From Flavobacterium circumlabens (GTDB lineage Bacteria; Bacteroidota; Bacteroidia; Flavobacteriales; Flavobacteriaceae), in assembly GCF_004345565.1 (NCBI RefSeq), contig NZ_SLWA01000004.1, positions 360,162 to 424,161 on the forward strand: 64,000 bases of DNA, in the 5' to 3' direction. Numbering within the stretch: position 1 is the stretch's first letter; the number at the start of each line of letters is the position of its first letter. Below are positions 41,501-47,628 of the stretch, one piece after another. Under the pieces are notes generated by a model, which saw nothing but the letters and a program-made list of their open reading frames with translations, did no database searches and was not told the DNA's origin. Both the position numbers and the translations under genes were made by a program.

Positions 41501-44409
41501 CTAGGCCCTTCAAGATCAAAAAAGTAAGATAATCTGTTGGCCAGTAAAGCCATTGAGGTTCCTGTGCCTGTTAATGAATCTTCTCCTTTATCTTCCCTTA
41601 ACAACAATTCGTAGTCACTTCCACTTGCTCCAATGTAAACTCCAGTCTGGCTTCCTTTAAAATCAGAAGATTTGTAACCTGCGCTCTCAAACAACTCCCA
41701 TGTCAATTGAAGCAAAATTCGTTGTTGAGGATCCATAAGTTCTGCCTCTTTGGGAGTGATTCTAAAAAATGCAGGATCAAATGTTTTAATTTCATCGATA
41801 AATCCGCCCATTTTTAGACCTTTTTGAACGTGATCATCTACCCAATCAGGCCATTGAATTCGGGATTCAGGAATTGTTTGAATAGCAGACTGTCCCGTAG
41901 CCAAAATTTCCCAAAGTTCTTCTTTAGTATTGGCTTTAGGAAAGCGAAAGCGATAGCCAATTACTGCTACATCGTTTTCAGAATATTCTAATTCAGGTTG
42001 TTTTTCCGTATCTGTATCAACTTTGGTATTGTTTTGTTTCAATACATCCAAATCCTTAATTAATTCTTCAATAATTGCTTTTGGAGAATTAAACTGAAAA
42101 AAGAAAGATGGCGCGATTTCGATATTGTAATCAATTGTAATCAATACACCAAGTTCCATTAAATCAGCAGAATCTAATCCCATTTCCATTAATGGATAAG
42201 TCAGATGATATTGGTCTTCTGTCCTTAAAAGCTTCTTTATTTTATATTCAATATCTGCTGAGATATCCTGCTGTGAATAAAATTTATTTCCATTCACAGA
42301 TTGATTTTCCTGGCGTTGATTTTCAGTTCGCAAGTCATATTGGATCAAGATCCCGTTCCCAATATTCTCAACGTCAAATTTTCTGTATCCTTCAAGTACT
42401 TTCACAATAGTTGCCCCATGTAGTTCATGGAATTTCAAGATCGGATCTGAAGGTTCTCCTTTAGCGTTTTTTGAAAAAACATATTGTTCAAAATTCAGTG
42501 CTTTCTGTTTGCTAAAATCCCTGCAACGACTTATTCCTACTACATGGGTTGCGTGATTTTTCAATTTTAAATGATCTAATAAAAAGCTAAGCAAATGATC
42601 CCCCAAGGCCATATGCTGGTATTCAGGATCAACATTTAAATTCAGTAATTGAACAATCTGTGATTTCTGAACACTTAACTCATCAATATTTTCAAATGTT
42701 ATCTTATTAAGTAAATCAATATCTGCTATAAATTGAGTATAAACAGCTCCTACAATCTTATTATCAATTACGACAACAAGATGATTGAATGGATTATTTA
42801 AAATCCGTTGTTTTATAACCGATTGCTTTTTTCTTAGATTTTGAGGCCAACATTTCTTTTCAAGCTCATAAAGCTCTTTTATATCCTGAATATTTGGAGT
42901 ACGAATTATATAATTGTGTTTTTTAAAATAGCTTAAGGTTATCCTTGAGTAAGGCAATTGTCCAGGAAATTTTTTAAACTGATCACGATCAACAAACCAT
43001 CCGGCTCCGGCCGCAGCCAAAATAAAAGTTGATGCCTCGACCAAATGCTGATGTGAAAAAGCATGGTAAGCATCAAAATGCAAATTTTCAGATTCTGACA
43101 AAAATTTATTTACAATATTGGATGGAAGTGAGTGCACTTCGAGAATCAACATTCCGAATTTTGATTGTAAAGATCCCCATCTTTCAAAATGCTCTACAAG
43201 ACTTCCAAAACTTTCGTGTTGTGTTATTAAATTACCTTTATCGCCAATACTAAAACTTTCTGAATCGATTTCATAGACCTTTTTTTGAGCTGCAATAAAG
43301 GGACGATCATGGTCTAAAAAAGATCTGACATGCAATATATTTTCAGGATCATCAATGTAGGCTTTTAAATCAGACGGAATATTTTGTGGAGCACCAATAT
43401 CACCATGAATAGTTATATGGGGAATATTATGTAATGTTTTTTGTGTTTCAATAAGTGCTTTTTCATTAAAATCAATTCCAATGAGAGTCAATGGATAAAT
43501 ATCCAGCACTTTCCCCCTTTTTGTATAGTCTTTTATAATATTATAAATTCGGTTTAAAAAGGTTCCGTCGCCGCACCCCATATCGGCAATGTATTTGGGC
43601 TGCTCCGTAAACAATTCATTATCAAATAAATTGACTATAATATTATCTACTTCATCAAAATATTTTTTGTGTTGAAAACCACTTGAAATAACATTTAAGG
43701 TACGATCAACATGATTTTCGTGTCCTTCCTGACTATGACTAAAAACCTCGTTGGCATCATGGAAAATCAGACTATCAAGCTTAAGAAGTAAGGAATTGTA
43801 TGAAATAACAGTTCCAAAATTCATACTACGCTCTACAAACCCACTCCCAAAACTAGAGAACGTTAACTCATTATCCTCATATACCAACCAATTTCTTTCA
43901 ATAAACAAATCAATCAGATCAGCTTTAATAGTGGAGTGAAACCAATTCTCATCAAATTTATGTGATCCTTTTTCTTTCTTGTGATACAAATAAAAAAAAA
44001 CTGGTGCCAATAACATGCCATCAAGCATTGATCTGAAAAACGGCTCATTTACTCCCCATCCTTCGCGAAGCTGTAGTAAAAAATTATTAAAGATTACTAC
44101 CTGTTTTATTTCTGCGTTATGACTTACATTATCGGTTGCAATTAAATCAACCAGACCTTTTGGTGCAACTTGAATTTTGTTAGGGATTAACTTATCTTCG
44201 GTATGTGAAATTTGTTCTATCCAGCCTAAAGATTTTAGTATTCGATACGAAGCTTTTAAATAGCCTTCATTACCATTTAGTATCTGCCCTATATCTTCAT
44301 TTTTTATTGTTTTATCAGATAAAATCTCAAATGATTTGTGATCTTGAAATGCAGTAATCACAGGTATTACAATATACCCATGACTCCATGTATTTAATAA
44401 ATTTAACAT
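32557..44409 (-). CDS. Trans-AT polyketide synthase A with methyltransferase-GNAT loading module
   Basis: 3950-aa first protein of the assembly line. Residues 1 to about 480 look like an adaptor plus class I SAM methyltransferase (DMGCGDGTF about 280, SFLDHDR about 355). A GNAT-like domain follows (VDPEYQHMALGDHLL about 598; FHELHGATI further on), then ACP (GLDSADL about 745). This resembles the loading regions of AprA (apratoxin) and GphF (gephyronic acid), where the methyltransferase methylates malonyl-ACP and the pseudo-GNAT decarboxylates it. By analogy the starter may be propionyl or isobutyryl. Then come KS (813-1100s, CSSSL about 976), DH (DHIINGEKILPG about 1433), KR (GGAGGIG about 1871), cMT (EIGAGTGG about 2310), ACP (GIDSI about 2543); KS (2622-3047) directly followed by ACP (GFDSV about 3253) with no reductive domains; and KS (3345-3763). 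The protein ends with the LHPLLH strand that normally opens a DH, and the rest of that DH begins protein B 32 bp downstream. No AT is present. Confidence 0.95.
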   Translation of the reverse strand: MLNLLNTWSHGYIVIPVITAFQDHKSFEILSDKTIKNEDIGQILNGNEGYLKASYRILKSLGWIEQISHTEDKLIPNKIQVAPKGLVDLIATDNVSHNAEIKQVVIFNNFLLQLREGWGVNEPFFRSMLDGMLLAPVFFYLYHKKEKGSHKFDENWFHSTIKADLIDLFIERNWLVYEDNELTFSSFGSGFVERSMNFGTVISYNSLLLKLDSLIFHDANEVFSHSQEGHENHVDRTLNVISSGFQHKKYFDEVDNIIVNLFDNELFTEQPKYIADMGCGDGTFLNRIYNIIKDYTKRGKVLDIYPLTLIGIDFNEKALIETQKTLHNIPHITIHGDIGAPQNIPSDLKAYIDDPENILHVRSFLDHDRPFIAAQKKVYEIDSESFSIGDKGNLITQHESFGSLVEHFERWGSLQSKFGMLILEVHSLPSNIVNKFLSESENLHFDAYHAFSHQHLVEASTFILAAAGAGWFVDRDQFKKFPGQLPYSRITLSYFKKHNYIIRTPNIQDIKELYELEKKCWPQNLRKKQSVIKQRILNNPFNHLVVVIDNKIVGAVYTQFIADIDLLNKITFENIDELSVQKSQIVQLLNLNVDPEYQHMALGDHLLSFLLDHLKLKNHATHVVGISRCRDFSKQKALNFEQYVFSKNAKGEPSDPILKFHELHGATIVKVLEGYRKFDVENIGNGILIQYDLRTENQRQENQSVNGNKFYSQQDISADIEYKIKKLLRTEDQYHLTYPLMEMGLDSADLMELGVLITIDYNIEIAPSFFFQFNSPKAIIEELIKDLDVLKQNNTKVDTDTEKQPELEYSENDVAVIGYRFRFPKANTKEELWEILATGQSAIQTIPESRIQWPDWVDDHVQKGLKMGGFIDEIKTFDPAFFRITPKEAELMDPQQRILLQLTWELFESAGYKSSDFKGSQTGVYIGASGSDYELLLREDKGEDSLTGTGTSMALLANRLSYFFDLEGPSVQLDTACSSSLVAIHEAIKSIKSGECKQVVVGGINIICHSARSLAYQKANMLSENAKCSTFDKNANGFVRAEGAAVLLLKSLKDAIADKDEIKGIIKGSAINHGGLSGGLTVPNPDKQRKLVEKAFENAQIAVERISYIEAHGTGTSLGDPIEIAGLTQAFKNRKSKEDGGNSFAEKFCGIGSVKTNLGHLEAASGMAGMVKVLLSMEKRILPPTINFKDLNPKINLQNTPFYIADTLKSWEGEGNNTNVIAGISSFGIGGANAHVVVQSYHTVKKNPIRVPRQLVFILSATNENQLRNYALKLHSFLDEEIDLFNLAYTLQVAREEFCVRLAIVSASISQLKFELSEYLSGKTSNVTHYRKVVDVIGVDSEVRNSDPNEIAINWTKGHNINWSIIDSDVERTKIEIPTYPFSKEEYWIPQSETTSQNENWKPVLCLKQPNQQGRLFSCTLSGNESFLTDHIINGEKILPGVVSVEMAKHAVKAVTGRSITALKNVNWFKPHIVNGPQEIFIKIFTKNNELNFEIFTEGEAEVNCNGSFDTQEVYADKSINIHELQYQLSAQGQKEYCYKILGDNNFKYGPTYAIIESINYGIDEALSFISFKDDFKGKELSNLGIMDAALQTCLLQGLLSGTETSVTVPYSAGKLMFYDVIPDQVWCYVQKNSSANILSYNLQLFDQNGHCLAVFNDFVFLKSKVKSEQSNLQKPFFTETWKRILAMDTPNTPYVKGVLISGGENLKIAKEFEQFLKREGCNISHYEKENLTIFDEIYFFQGIQTENTIPELNVFQQIKNLMADVGEKDIALTVFTQNTQQIFAGQKVNDHGSGIIGIMGSLSKEVPHWKIRIIDLDTGHTDFSQLYKVPFNGQITAVRENNFYQRFLMPLSLVQQQSSIFETQKVYVILGGAGGIGKTTTKYLVKKYHAQIVWLGRSAENQNIVEDLDYIATLGPRPLYIQCDARDLDQVKNAYQIIKRNFTAVHGIFHSAIVLNDKLIKNMSESDFVSNFSTKQATSQNLIKIFNEEPLDFICFYSSIQSYWTAIGQANYAGGCTFIDSFAKSLENKAECPVYTINWGYWGGVGIVSDESYRLAIRANGVDSITEEEGMQFLETILSNNIKKVTAIKLLTQASPVMESCLFNKSGTIADQKSQISYMAAEKEQFRLKKEIRTDLDKICSKGILQILSGMGIENIQRSDVFPKLWGFRNNSQFRYEKLLTEIISKAIEFGHAVEVQNRLMLDYNLRKELIQWNLLRELDHYAIQYPSFKAHINLLKQCFSQYAAIFQNQIRATEVIFPNGRFDLVNDIYKNNYQSDYFNELLGETIYNIISKTGKRLDQINILEIGAGTGGSSDAVLKKLNTLDNDLKYCFTDISNSFLIEAQSKYANKISYLEIRKLDIEQDIRTQGFDYGTFDIVLGTNVLHATKNITKTLSNVKSLLKQNGLVILNELTESNLFYSLTFGLLDGWWLHEDNTYRLQGSPLLSKESWRQALLETGFENVVFSASSEAGQELIAAKSNGVIFSEEKKNGNISHEIEKETLSNTSQYGNAEAFLKSIFSKVLKMKIDAINELLSFDQLGIDSILIGNLSKELALHLDNITTTLFFEYRNLRDLANYLSNANPSFFDLKATADTTKTEVTDTIKELEPHKERVATNDIAIIGIAGKYPGAKNLNQFWDNLKQGKNSISEIPKERWDNEVFFTEEKGKEGTINGKFGGFIEGVDEFDPLFFTISPKEAERMDPQERLFLQTVFETIGEAGYTPEQLSGDGDKALQTGVYVGVMYQEYQFLGIEETAKGTPVALGKTASSIANRISYQYSFTGPSMAIDTMCSSSLTAIHLACNDLLSGNCDVAIAGGVNISIHPNKYLMLSQGAFLSSKGRCESFAQDGDGFVPSEGVGAVLLKTLHQAIKDGDHIHGVIKSTTVNHGGKVNGFTVPNPDAQAQVIKNAIHKAGINPEDISYVETHGTGTSLGDPIEIRGLVKAYNTDKKQFCSIGSVKSNIGHCESAAGIAGITKLILQFKHAMLVPSIHSQNLNSNIDFKNTPFKVQQNLEQWKRGSSKPLIAGISGFGAGGSNAHLILEEYIANEQPITKGKSELILLSAKNKDRLLALVSDLSEHLEIYPDSNLQEIAYTLQNGRLHMESRLAFSVQSVRELRERLQQFSEGNLTYLAVGDVKKRSFNSFENTKINHTITASQNEDYKILAELWVLGEPINLNSSGMIKQPFKASLPVYSFEKKKCWIAISKKETQTPLSNSNAGSTFDLENQVRIKILGWVSEILKIDLIDLDTEEELGEYGFDSVTLVQFSTAINQFYELDLAPTVFYNYPTVERLIAFLISQFGPDLIKNKLQAEEEGSAKNRLEEKKTDHINQTNFIDQRTNGNIPIAVVGMSARFPGSPTIEEFWENLIENKDLISKIPTSRWKTTEEDIQWGGFIEGIDEFDSLFFNISPAEAELMDPQQRITLETVFRALEDAGIPSNKIKGSNTGVFIGSSSSDYATLINKNGNGEEYQAHFATGIASSVLANRISYLFDFHGPSEPVDTACSSSLIALHKAVQNIRNGECKLAIAGGVNALLSPELSRSFNKAGMLSKDGRCKTFDESANGYVRGEGVGIVVLKSLTEAIENGDQIYAVIEGSAENHGGKSNTMTSPNPNAQKELLIKAFNSAKKLPNRISYIEAHGTGTPLGDPIETEGLKLAFEVLSEHQSNSSEQEYCALGSVKTNIGHLEAAAGIAGFIKLVLALKNKTIPGNPHLENPNKYLQLKGTPFYLQKETGYWPTSGNLPRVAGISSFGAGGSNAHILVSEYDNDKKKRYDGSQQAVIVLSAQNRERLKQRAADLYSYIVKHSFENLHDIAYTLQNGRNEMEDRLAIIASNIEELANKLVSFINDENRNSEGENIFTTSEMQGQKKALLTPEDIEEMIKVGQLGFVALHWVNKQPINWLLLYRETKPHKISLPTYPFTKERYWFPVKHESQNQEMKLHPLLHFEIEE

Positions 44410-44518
44410 ATTAAAATTAATAATTAATTATAGGTTTAACACTCAATGTTGTTTGTATTTTACATATTCAATTGGTCAAAAATCATCGCCCTTTACATTT
44501 AAGAGAATCGAATCAAGC

Positions 44519-44530
44519 GTTATTAATAAC
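44519..44530. promoter_or_regulatory. 12-bp perfect palindrome in the PKS leader
   Basis: GTTATTAATAAC is a perfect palindrome located between the predicted PKS transcription start (near 44,567) and the PKS A start codon. It could be a second regulator site, but it is short and AT-rich, so chance is a fair alternative. Confidence 0.25.
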
Positions 44531-44573
44531 ATCAATACATGAAATGAAATATTGTTTTCTAATTAAATAAGAC

Positions 44574-44605
44574 CAAAACTAGATGAAGGAGTCATTCAAA
44601 ACAAA
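44574..44605 (-). promoter_or_regulatory. Predicted promoter of the PKS operon
   Basis: On the minus strand, TTTG (44605-44602), a 20-bp spacer and TAGTTTTG (44581-44574) match the Bacteroidota sigma-A promoter (TTTG, then TAnnTTTG). Transcription would start near 44,567, leaving a leader of about 160 nt before PKS A. The same boxes with identical spacing occur upstream of the radical SAM gene. Confidence 0.75.
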
Positions 44606-44614
44606 TGGAAGCAA

Positions 44615-44650
44615 TCGACATTTATAAATATAGTGTCGATATTTATAAAA
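44615..44650. promoter_or_regulatory. Operator copy 1 (two ATTTATAAA sites 21 bp apart)
   Basis: Two sites, TCGACATTTATAAA and TCGATATTTATAAA, have their ATTTATAAA cores starting at 44620 and 44641, exactly 21 bp apart. They also form an inverted repeat because the core is itself palindromic. The inner edge is 15 bp from the TTTG box and 39 bp from the first base of the TAnnTTTG box of the PKS promoter. The upstream position and two-turn spacing suit an AraC-type activator, and one is encoded at 52619-54313. Binding is inferred. Confidence 0.75.
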
Positions 44651-44653
44651 CGA

Positions 44654-44927
44654 CCAAAATAAAACGGTGCAAGTATTTAATTCCCTATATCTTATATGTA
44701 AAAGGCATATATTATAATTATAATAAAAAGCCAACTCTGCATCTATAAATATGATACAGAAATGACCATGTCTTGATATTATTTTACTTTTAAGGAGCAA
44801 TCACACATAGCGGCTTTCTTATACTCGAATAAATGAATATCATTTAAAATATAGAATATCAAAAAATCCGCTACGATACATTTTAAAAGAAATATTAATA
44901 TATTATAAAATTTAACTTTTGCGTAAT
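44654..44927. other. Intergenic stretch between the M50 protease gene and the PKS operator
   Basis: No convincing gene is seen. The only structure noted is a 6-bp inverted repeat, TAGCGG (44808-44813) and CCGCTA (44868-44873), with a long AT-rich interior that holds two direct GAATATC copies. It might be a weak terminator for the left RiPP arm, but the loop is too long to be sure. Confidence 0.3.
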
Positions 44928-46088
44928 TTATAATTTTAATGAAATTTGATCTTTTTTTTTCTCAAATAGAAGTTTAATAAATTTATAAAATGCAACTAAG
45001 GCCATAATTCCAATAAATAGCGAAAATAACATCTGAAATAGTAACCCGGCATTTAATGAAACTAACTTCAAAAAACCATTATTTAAAACATAAAATATAA
45101 ACTTAGACATTGTAAGTGGGATAGTTAGTAAAAAGTGGCAGCATAAATAAAAAACAAATGAATACTGACCAATACTAAAAATTAATAAAAAATATTTGAG
45201 CTTAACCTTTCCTCTGATCAGATCAAAAATATAGGTGTAAGACTTTTTATTTAAATCGATTATATTAAAATAATCAGAAACGATCCAATAGCCATCATTT
45301 CTGATGAATGGAATTAACGAATAAGCCATTACGAAAAGGTTTGTTTTTATTATTATAAGCATCAAATAAGTAAATGAATTGTTGTTTTCATTTACGACCA
45401 GAAAAAACAACAAAAAACAATTTATCAAACCCTGAAAATAAATTCCACCTAGATTAACAATAACCTTTTCATTTTTATTTAATTTCCAAATGCGTGTTAC
45501 ATTTGAATATAAAACCGGAAATATGATATAAAACCCAAAACCAATCTCTTTGGGCTCAACTTTAAAATAATTGCTGGCAGATGAATGCCCCAGTTCATGA
45601 AAAAGCATAATAACCAACAAAGTAAAATAAACAAATACATAGTCCAGCCATGACATATCGAGTAAGGAATGATTTCGATAATTTAAACTTAAAATAAGCT
45701 GAGAGGCAATTCCGGCGAAAATAGCAATTGGAAACAATAACCTGAAGATGGCTTTCTTAAAGAAAAAGGACAAATAGTTAGAAATCTGTATCACTCTTTT
45801 TTCAGACAATATATTTATTGCCAGATTAATATAACTTTTTTTTCTTTTTTTTTCACTAACGATATAGTCCAGTTTACCGGAAACTATACGTGAAAGTTCC
45901 TCATAATTCTCACAGCTAATTTTCTTTGCTGCAATAAATTTTTCTTTTTGATGACTGTTATTTTTCAACTCCTCCAATAATTCATAAAATAACTGACTGA
46001 CAGAAAAATAATTTTCCTTAAATAATATTAAATAACTTTCCCTGTTTTTTAATAATTCAATTTCATATATTTTATCATTATCTATCAA
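44928..46088 (-). CDS. Membrane-bound M50-type metalloprotease with N-terminal PqqD/RRE-like region
   Basis: 386 aa and at least six hydrophobic segments. HELGH (residues 164-168) within a membrane helix is the zinc motif of site-2-protease-like M50 peptidases, and NDGYW (264-268) occupies the place of the usual downstream Asp-Gly motif. The first 75 residues are soluble and resemble the PqqD/RRE-type winged helices that bind RiPP leaders. YydH of the Bacillus yydF epipeptide operon is a comparable membrane protease beside a radical SAM enzyme. The likely role is leader cleavage or immunity at the cytoplasmic membrane. No ATG is available in frame near the N terminus, so translation probably starts at TTG (46088), 29 bp after the acyltransferase stop. 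It is the last gene of the left RiPP arm. Confidence 0.85.
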   Translation of the reverse strand: MIDNDKIYEIELLKNRESYLILFKENYFSVSQLFYELLEELKNNSHQKEKFIAAKKISCENYEELSRIVSGKLDYIVSEKKRKKSYINLAINILSEKRVIQISNYLSFFFKKAIFRLLFPIAIFAGIASQLILSLNYRNHSLLDMSWLDYVFVYFTLLVIMLFHELGHSSASNYFKVEPKEIGFGFYIIFPVLYSNVTRIWKLNKNEKVIVNLGGIYFQGLINCFLLFFLVVNENNNSFTYLMLIIIKTNLFVMAYSLIPFIRNDGYWIVSDYFNIIDLNKKSYTYIFDLIRGKVKLKYFLLIFSIGQYSFVFYLCCHFLLTIPLTMSKFIFYVLNNGFLKLVSLNAGLLFQMLFSLFIGIMALVAFYKFIKLLFEKKKDQISLKL

Positions 46089-46117
46089 AATATGGCTTTT
46101 ATGTTGAATAATTTCTC

Positions 46118-47221
46118 TTAAATTAAAATTTGATTTTGAATCAATGATTCAACAAAGTTTTTGTCCGGAATAAATTGAAGGAGTTCCATCTTAGTAAGAT
46201 TTAATTTTTTACTCTCTAATTTTCTTAATAAGACATACAATCCTTTATTGATTTTTAGGGAATTCATTGAAGCGTAATTAAATAAAAGATGATCATCGTC
46301 TTTTATATAAAAATTATACAATTGAGAATTAAATTTATAAGAATAATCATCTTTTCTAAATTCCAATTTATTTGATTGTGCACTCCTTTCGTTTGAAATA
46401 AAAATATTTTTATTTAAAAACTCATACTGTTCCGTAAACTTAGTCAGCACATTTTCAAACATGCTCCAGCACTGATTTAAAGATTGCTCGCAAAATACAT
46501 CCTTATCTTTTAAAGGATAAATGGGTTTTTCTATAACAACTTTTATGAGATCATCTTCTCGGTAAGCGAAAATTGGAATTAAGGGAATCTTTAGTAAATG
46601 ACATAAATAAGGAATTCCTTTTTGAGTACTGATTTCATTGTTCATGAATCTTACCTTCAAAGAATGTTTTTGATCATTGATCGTTGTCGTATTCCCATCC
46701 AGATAAGAAAACAGACTCTTATTTTCTTTAATATTTCGTATCATCTTAAAAATTGATCTGGCATCTTCAGCATTTAAAAAATCAGGGTTTACTTTTAAGT
46801 TTAAATCAATTCCGGATGTCTCCGGATTAATATTAGGGTTCTCATATCGAAGCTTTCTCTTGAAAGAATAGTCGTCCATCACCACCGAAAAAGTAATTTT
46901 TTTCAAAGCCAGTAAAATAGGGATAGTCATATACGCACCGATATGAAATGAGCTATAAAAAGCAGGACCATTTAAAATCAAATTTTCCTCTCCGTAAATC
47001 TTAATTTTTCCTGCGTTATATAAAATTGAAAAATTATTAATTTCATTAATGGTTAATCTTTTTTGAATCGAATAGTTTTTAAAAAATAAATCTTCTTCTA
47101 TATTTTTTATCTTCTTGCCATTTGCAGATACTTTTAAAAACTCTACCCTGTCTTCTGAAGATTCATCTTCCCATTTTAATGAATTTACTTTTTGCTTAAT
47201 TAAATTTAAATAATCCTCCAT
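46118..47221 (-). CDS. LpxL/HtrB-like acyltransferase with C-terminal RRE-like domain
   Basis: 367 aa. Residues about 75-270 match the LPLAT fold of LpxL/HtrB acyltransferases: FYSSFHIGAYM (His93), SLFSYLDGN (169-177), VRFMNNEISTQKGIPYLC (190-207) and IPLIPIFAYRED (212-223) correspond to the family's HxxxxD/E, DGN, Phe-Gly and PVxPxxxR blocks. The acidic residue of HxxxxD/E is Met98 here, which is a notable departure. Residues about 295-367 look like a short beta-hairpin plus winged helix (NYASMNSLKINKGLY, ending NFVESLIQNQILI). The same pattern occurs at the N terminus of the neighbouring radical SAM enzyme, where it would bind the precursor. I infer acylation of the peptide from an acyl-ACP donor. 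There is no transmembrane anchor of the lipid A enzyme type. Function is unproven, but the fold assignment is fairly secure. Confidence 0.8.
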   Translation of the reverse strand: MEDYLNLIKQKVNSLKWEDESSEDRVEFLKVSANGKKIKNIEEDLFFKNYSIQKRLTINEINNFSILYNAGKIKIYGEENLILNGPAFYSSFHIGAYMTIPILLALKKITFSVVMDDYSFKRKLRYENPNINPETSGIDLNLKVNPDFLNAEDARSIFKMIRNIKENKSLFSYLDGNTTTINDQKHSLKVRFMNNEISTQKGIPYLCHLLKIPLIPIFAYREDDLIKVVIEKPIYPLKDKDVFCEQSLNQCWSMFENVLTKFTEQYEFLNKNIFISNERSAQSNKLEFRKDDYSYKFNSQLYNFYIKDDDHLLFNYASMNSLKINKGLYVLLRKLESKKLNLTKMELLQFIPDKNFVESLIQNQILI

Positions 47222-47411
47222 ATACTATTTTATTATAATTTATTTAAACTAACATTTTTTAATCTTACCTTAAGGATTACTTCGCGTATAATTTACCGTG
47301 AAATTTGCGATCATAACATATGACTTAGAGACTCCTGAAATTTATTTTTGCTTCCTGGTACTGTGTTTTTAAATCACTGTTTAAAAAAAACGTATGCATG
47401 GGAAACTAAAG

Positions 47412-47443
47412 ACACCTACGAAACAATTATTTTTCGTAGGTGT
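47412..47443 (-). terminator. Attenuating hairpin after the radical-SAM precursor gene
   Basis: A perfect 12-bp stem (ACACCTACGAAA with TTTCGTAGGTGT, 8-nt loop) lies 12 bp beyond the stop of the 46-aa precursor and is followed on the minus strand by a moderate T-rich stretch. It probably stops part of transcription, so the precursor would be made in excess over the downstream acyltransferase and protease. Confidence 0.7.
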
Positions 47444-47455
47444 TTAGATTAAATT

Positions 47456-47596
47456 CTAGTGGCCTGATGAAAAGCAACAACTAGAGTTGCCATTTGGGCT
47501 TTGCGGACCATCAGCAGCAAATAGTTGAACCATTTCTAATCTTTCTTCAAGTTCAATTACTTCTAACTCTTTTTTCAAATCTTCTAATTCGTTCAT
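47456..47596 (-). CDS. RiPP precursor peptide with Ser/Cys-rich C terminus (46 aa)
   Basis: Small gene starting at ATG 47596 and ending at TAG 47456, 32 bp after the radical SAM gene and in the same direction. The first 27 residues are an acidic amphipathic helix rich in Leu and Glu (it begins MNELEDLKKELEVIE). Then comes a short core-like tail with AADGPQSPNG followed by NSSCCFSSGH. The leader/core contrast, the adjacency to a SPASM maturase, and two neighbouring enzymes with precursor-binding-like domains make this the likely substrate of the left arm. Cys40 and Cys41 and the Ser and Asn residues are candidates for crosslinking or epimerisation. I do not recognise a named family. Confidence 0.8.
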   Translation of the reverse strand: MNELEDLKKELEVIELEERLEMVQLFAADGPQSPNGNSSCCFSSGH

Positions 47597-47628
47597 GTTT
47601 ATATGATTTAAATATCTGTCTACTCTTT

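Noticed and set aside
44579..44800. 73-aa minus-strand frame between the PKS and the protease gene
   Set aside because: It overlaps the operator and promoter, its composition is random-looking, and it has no leader/core or domain pattern.
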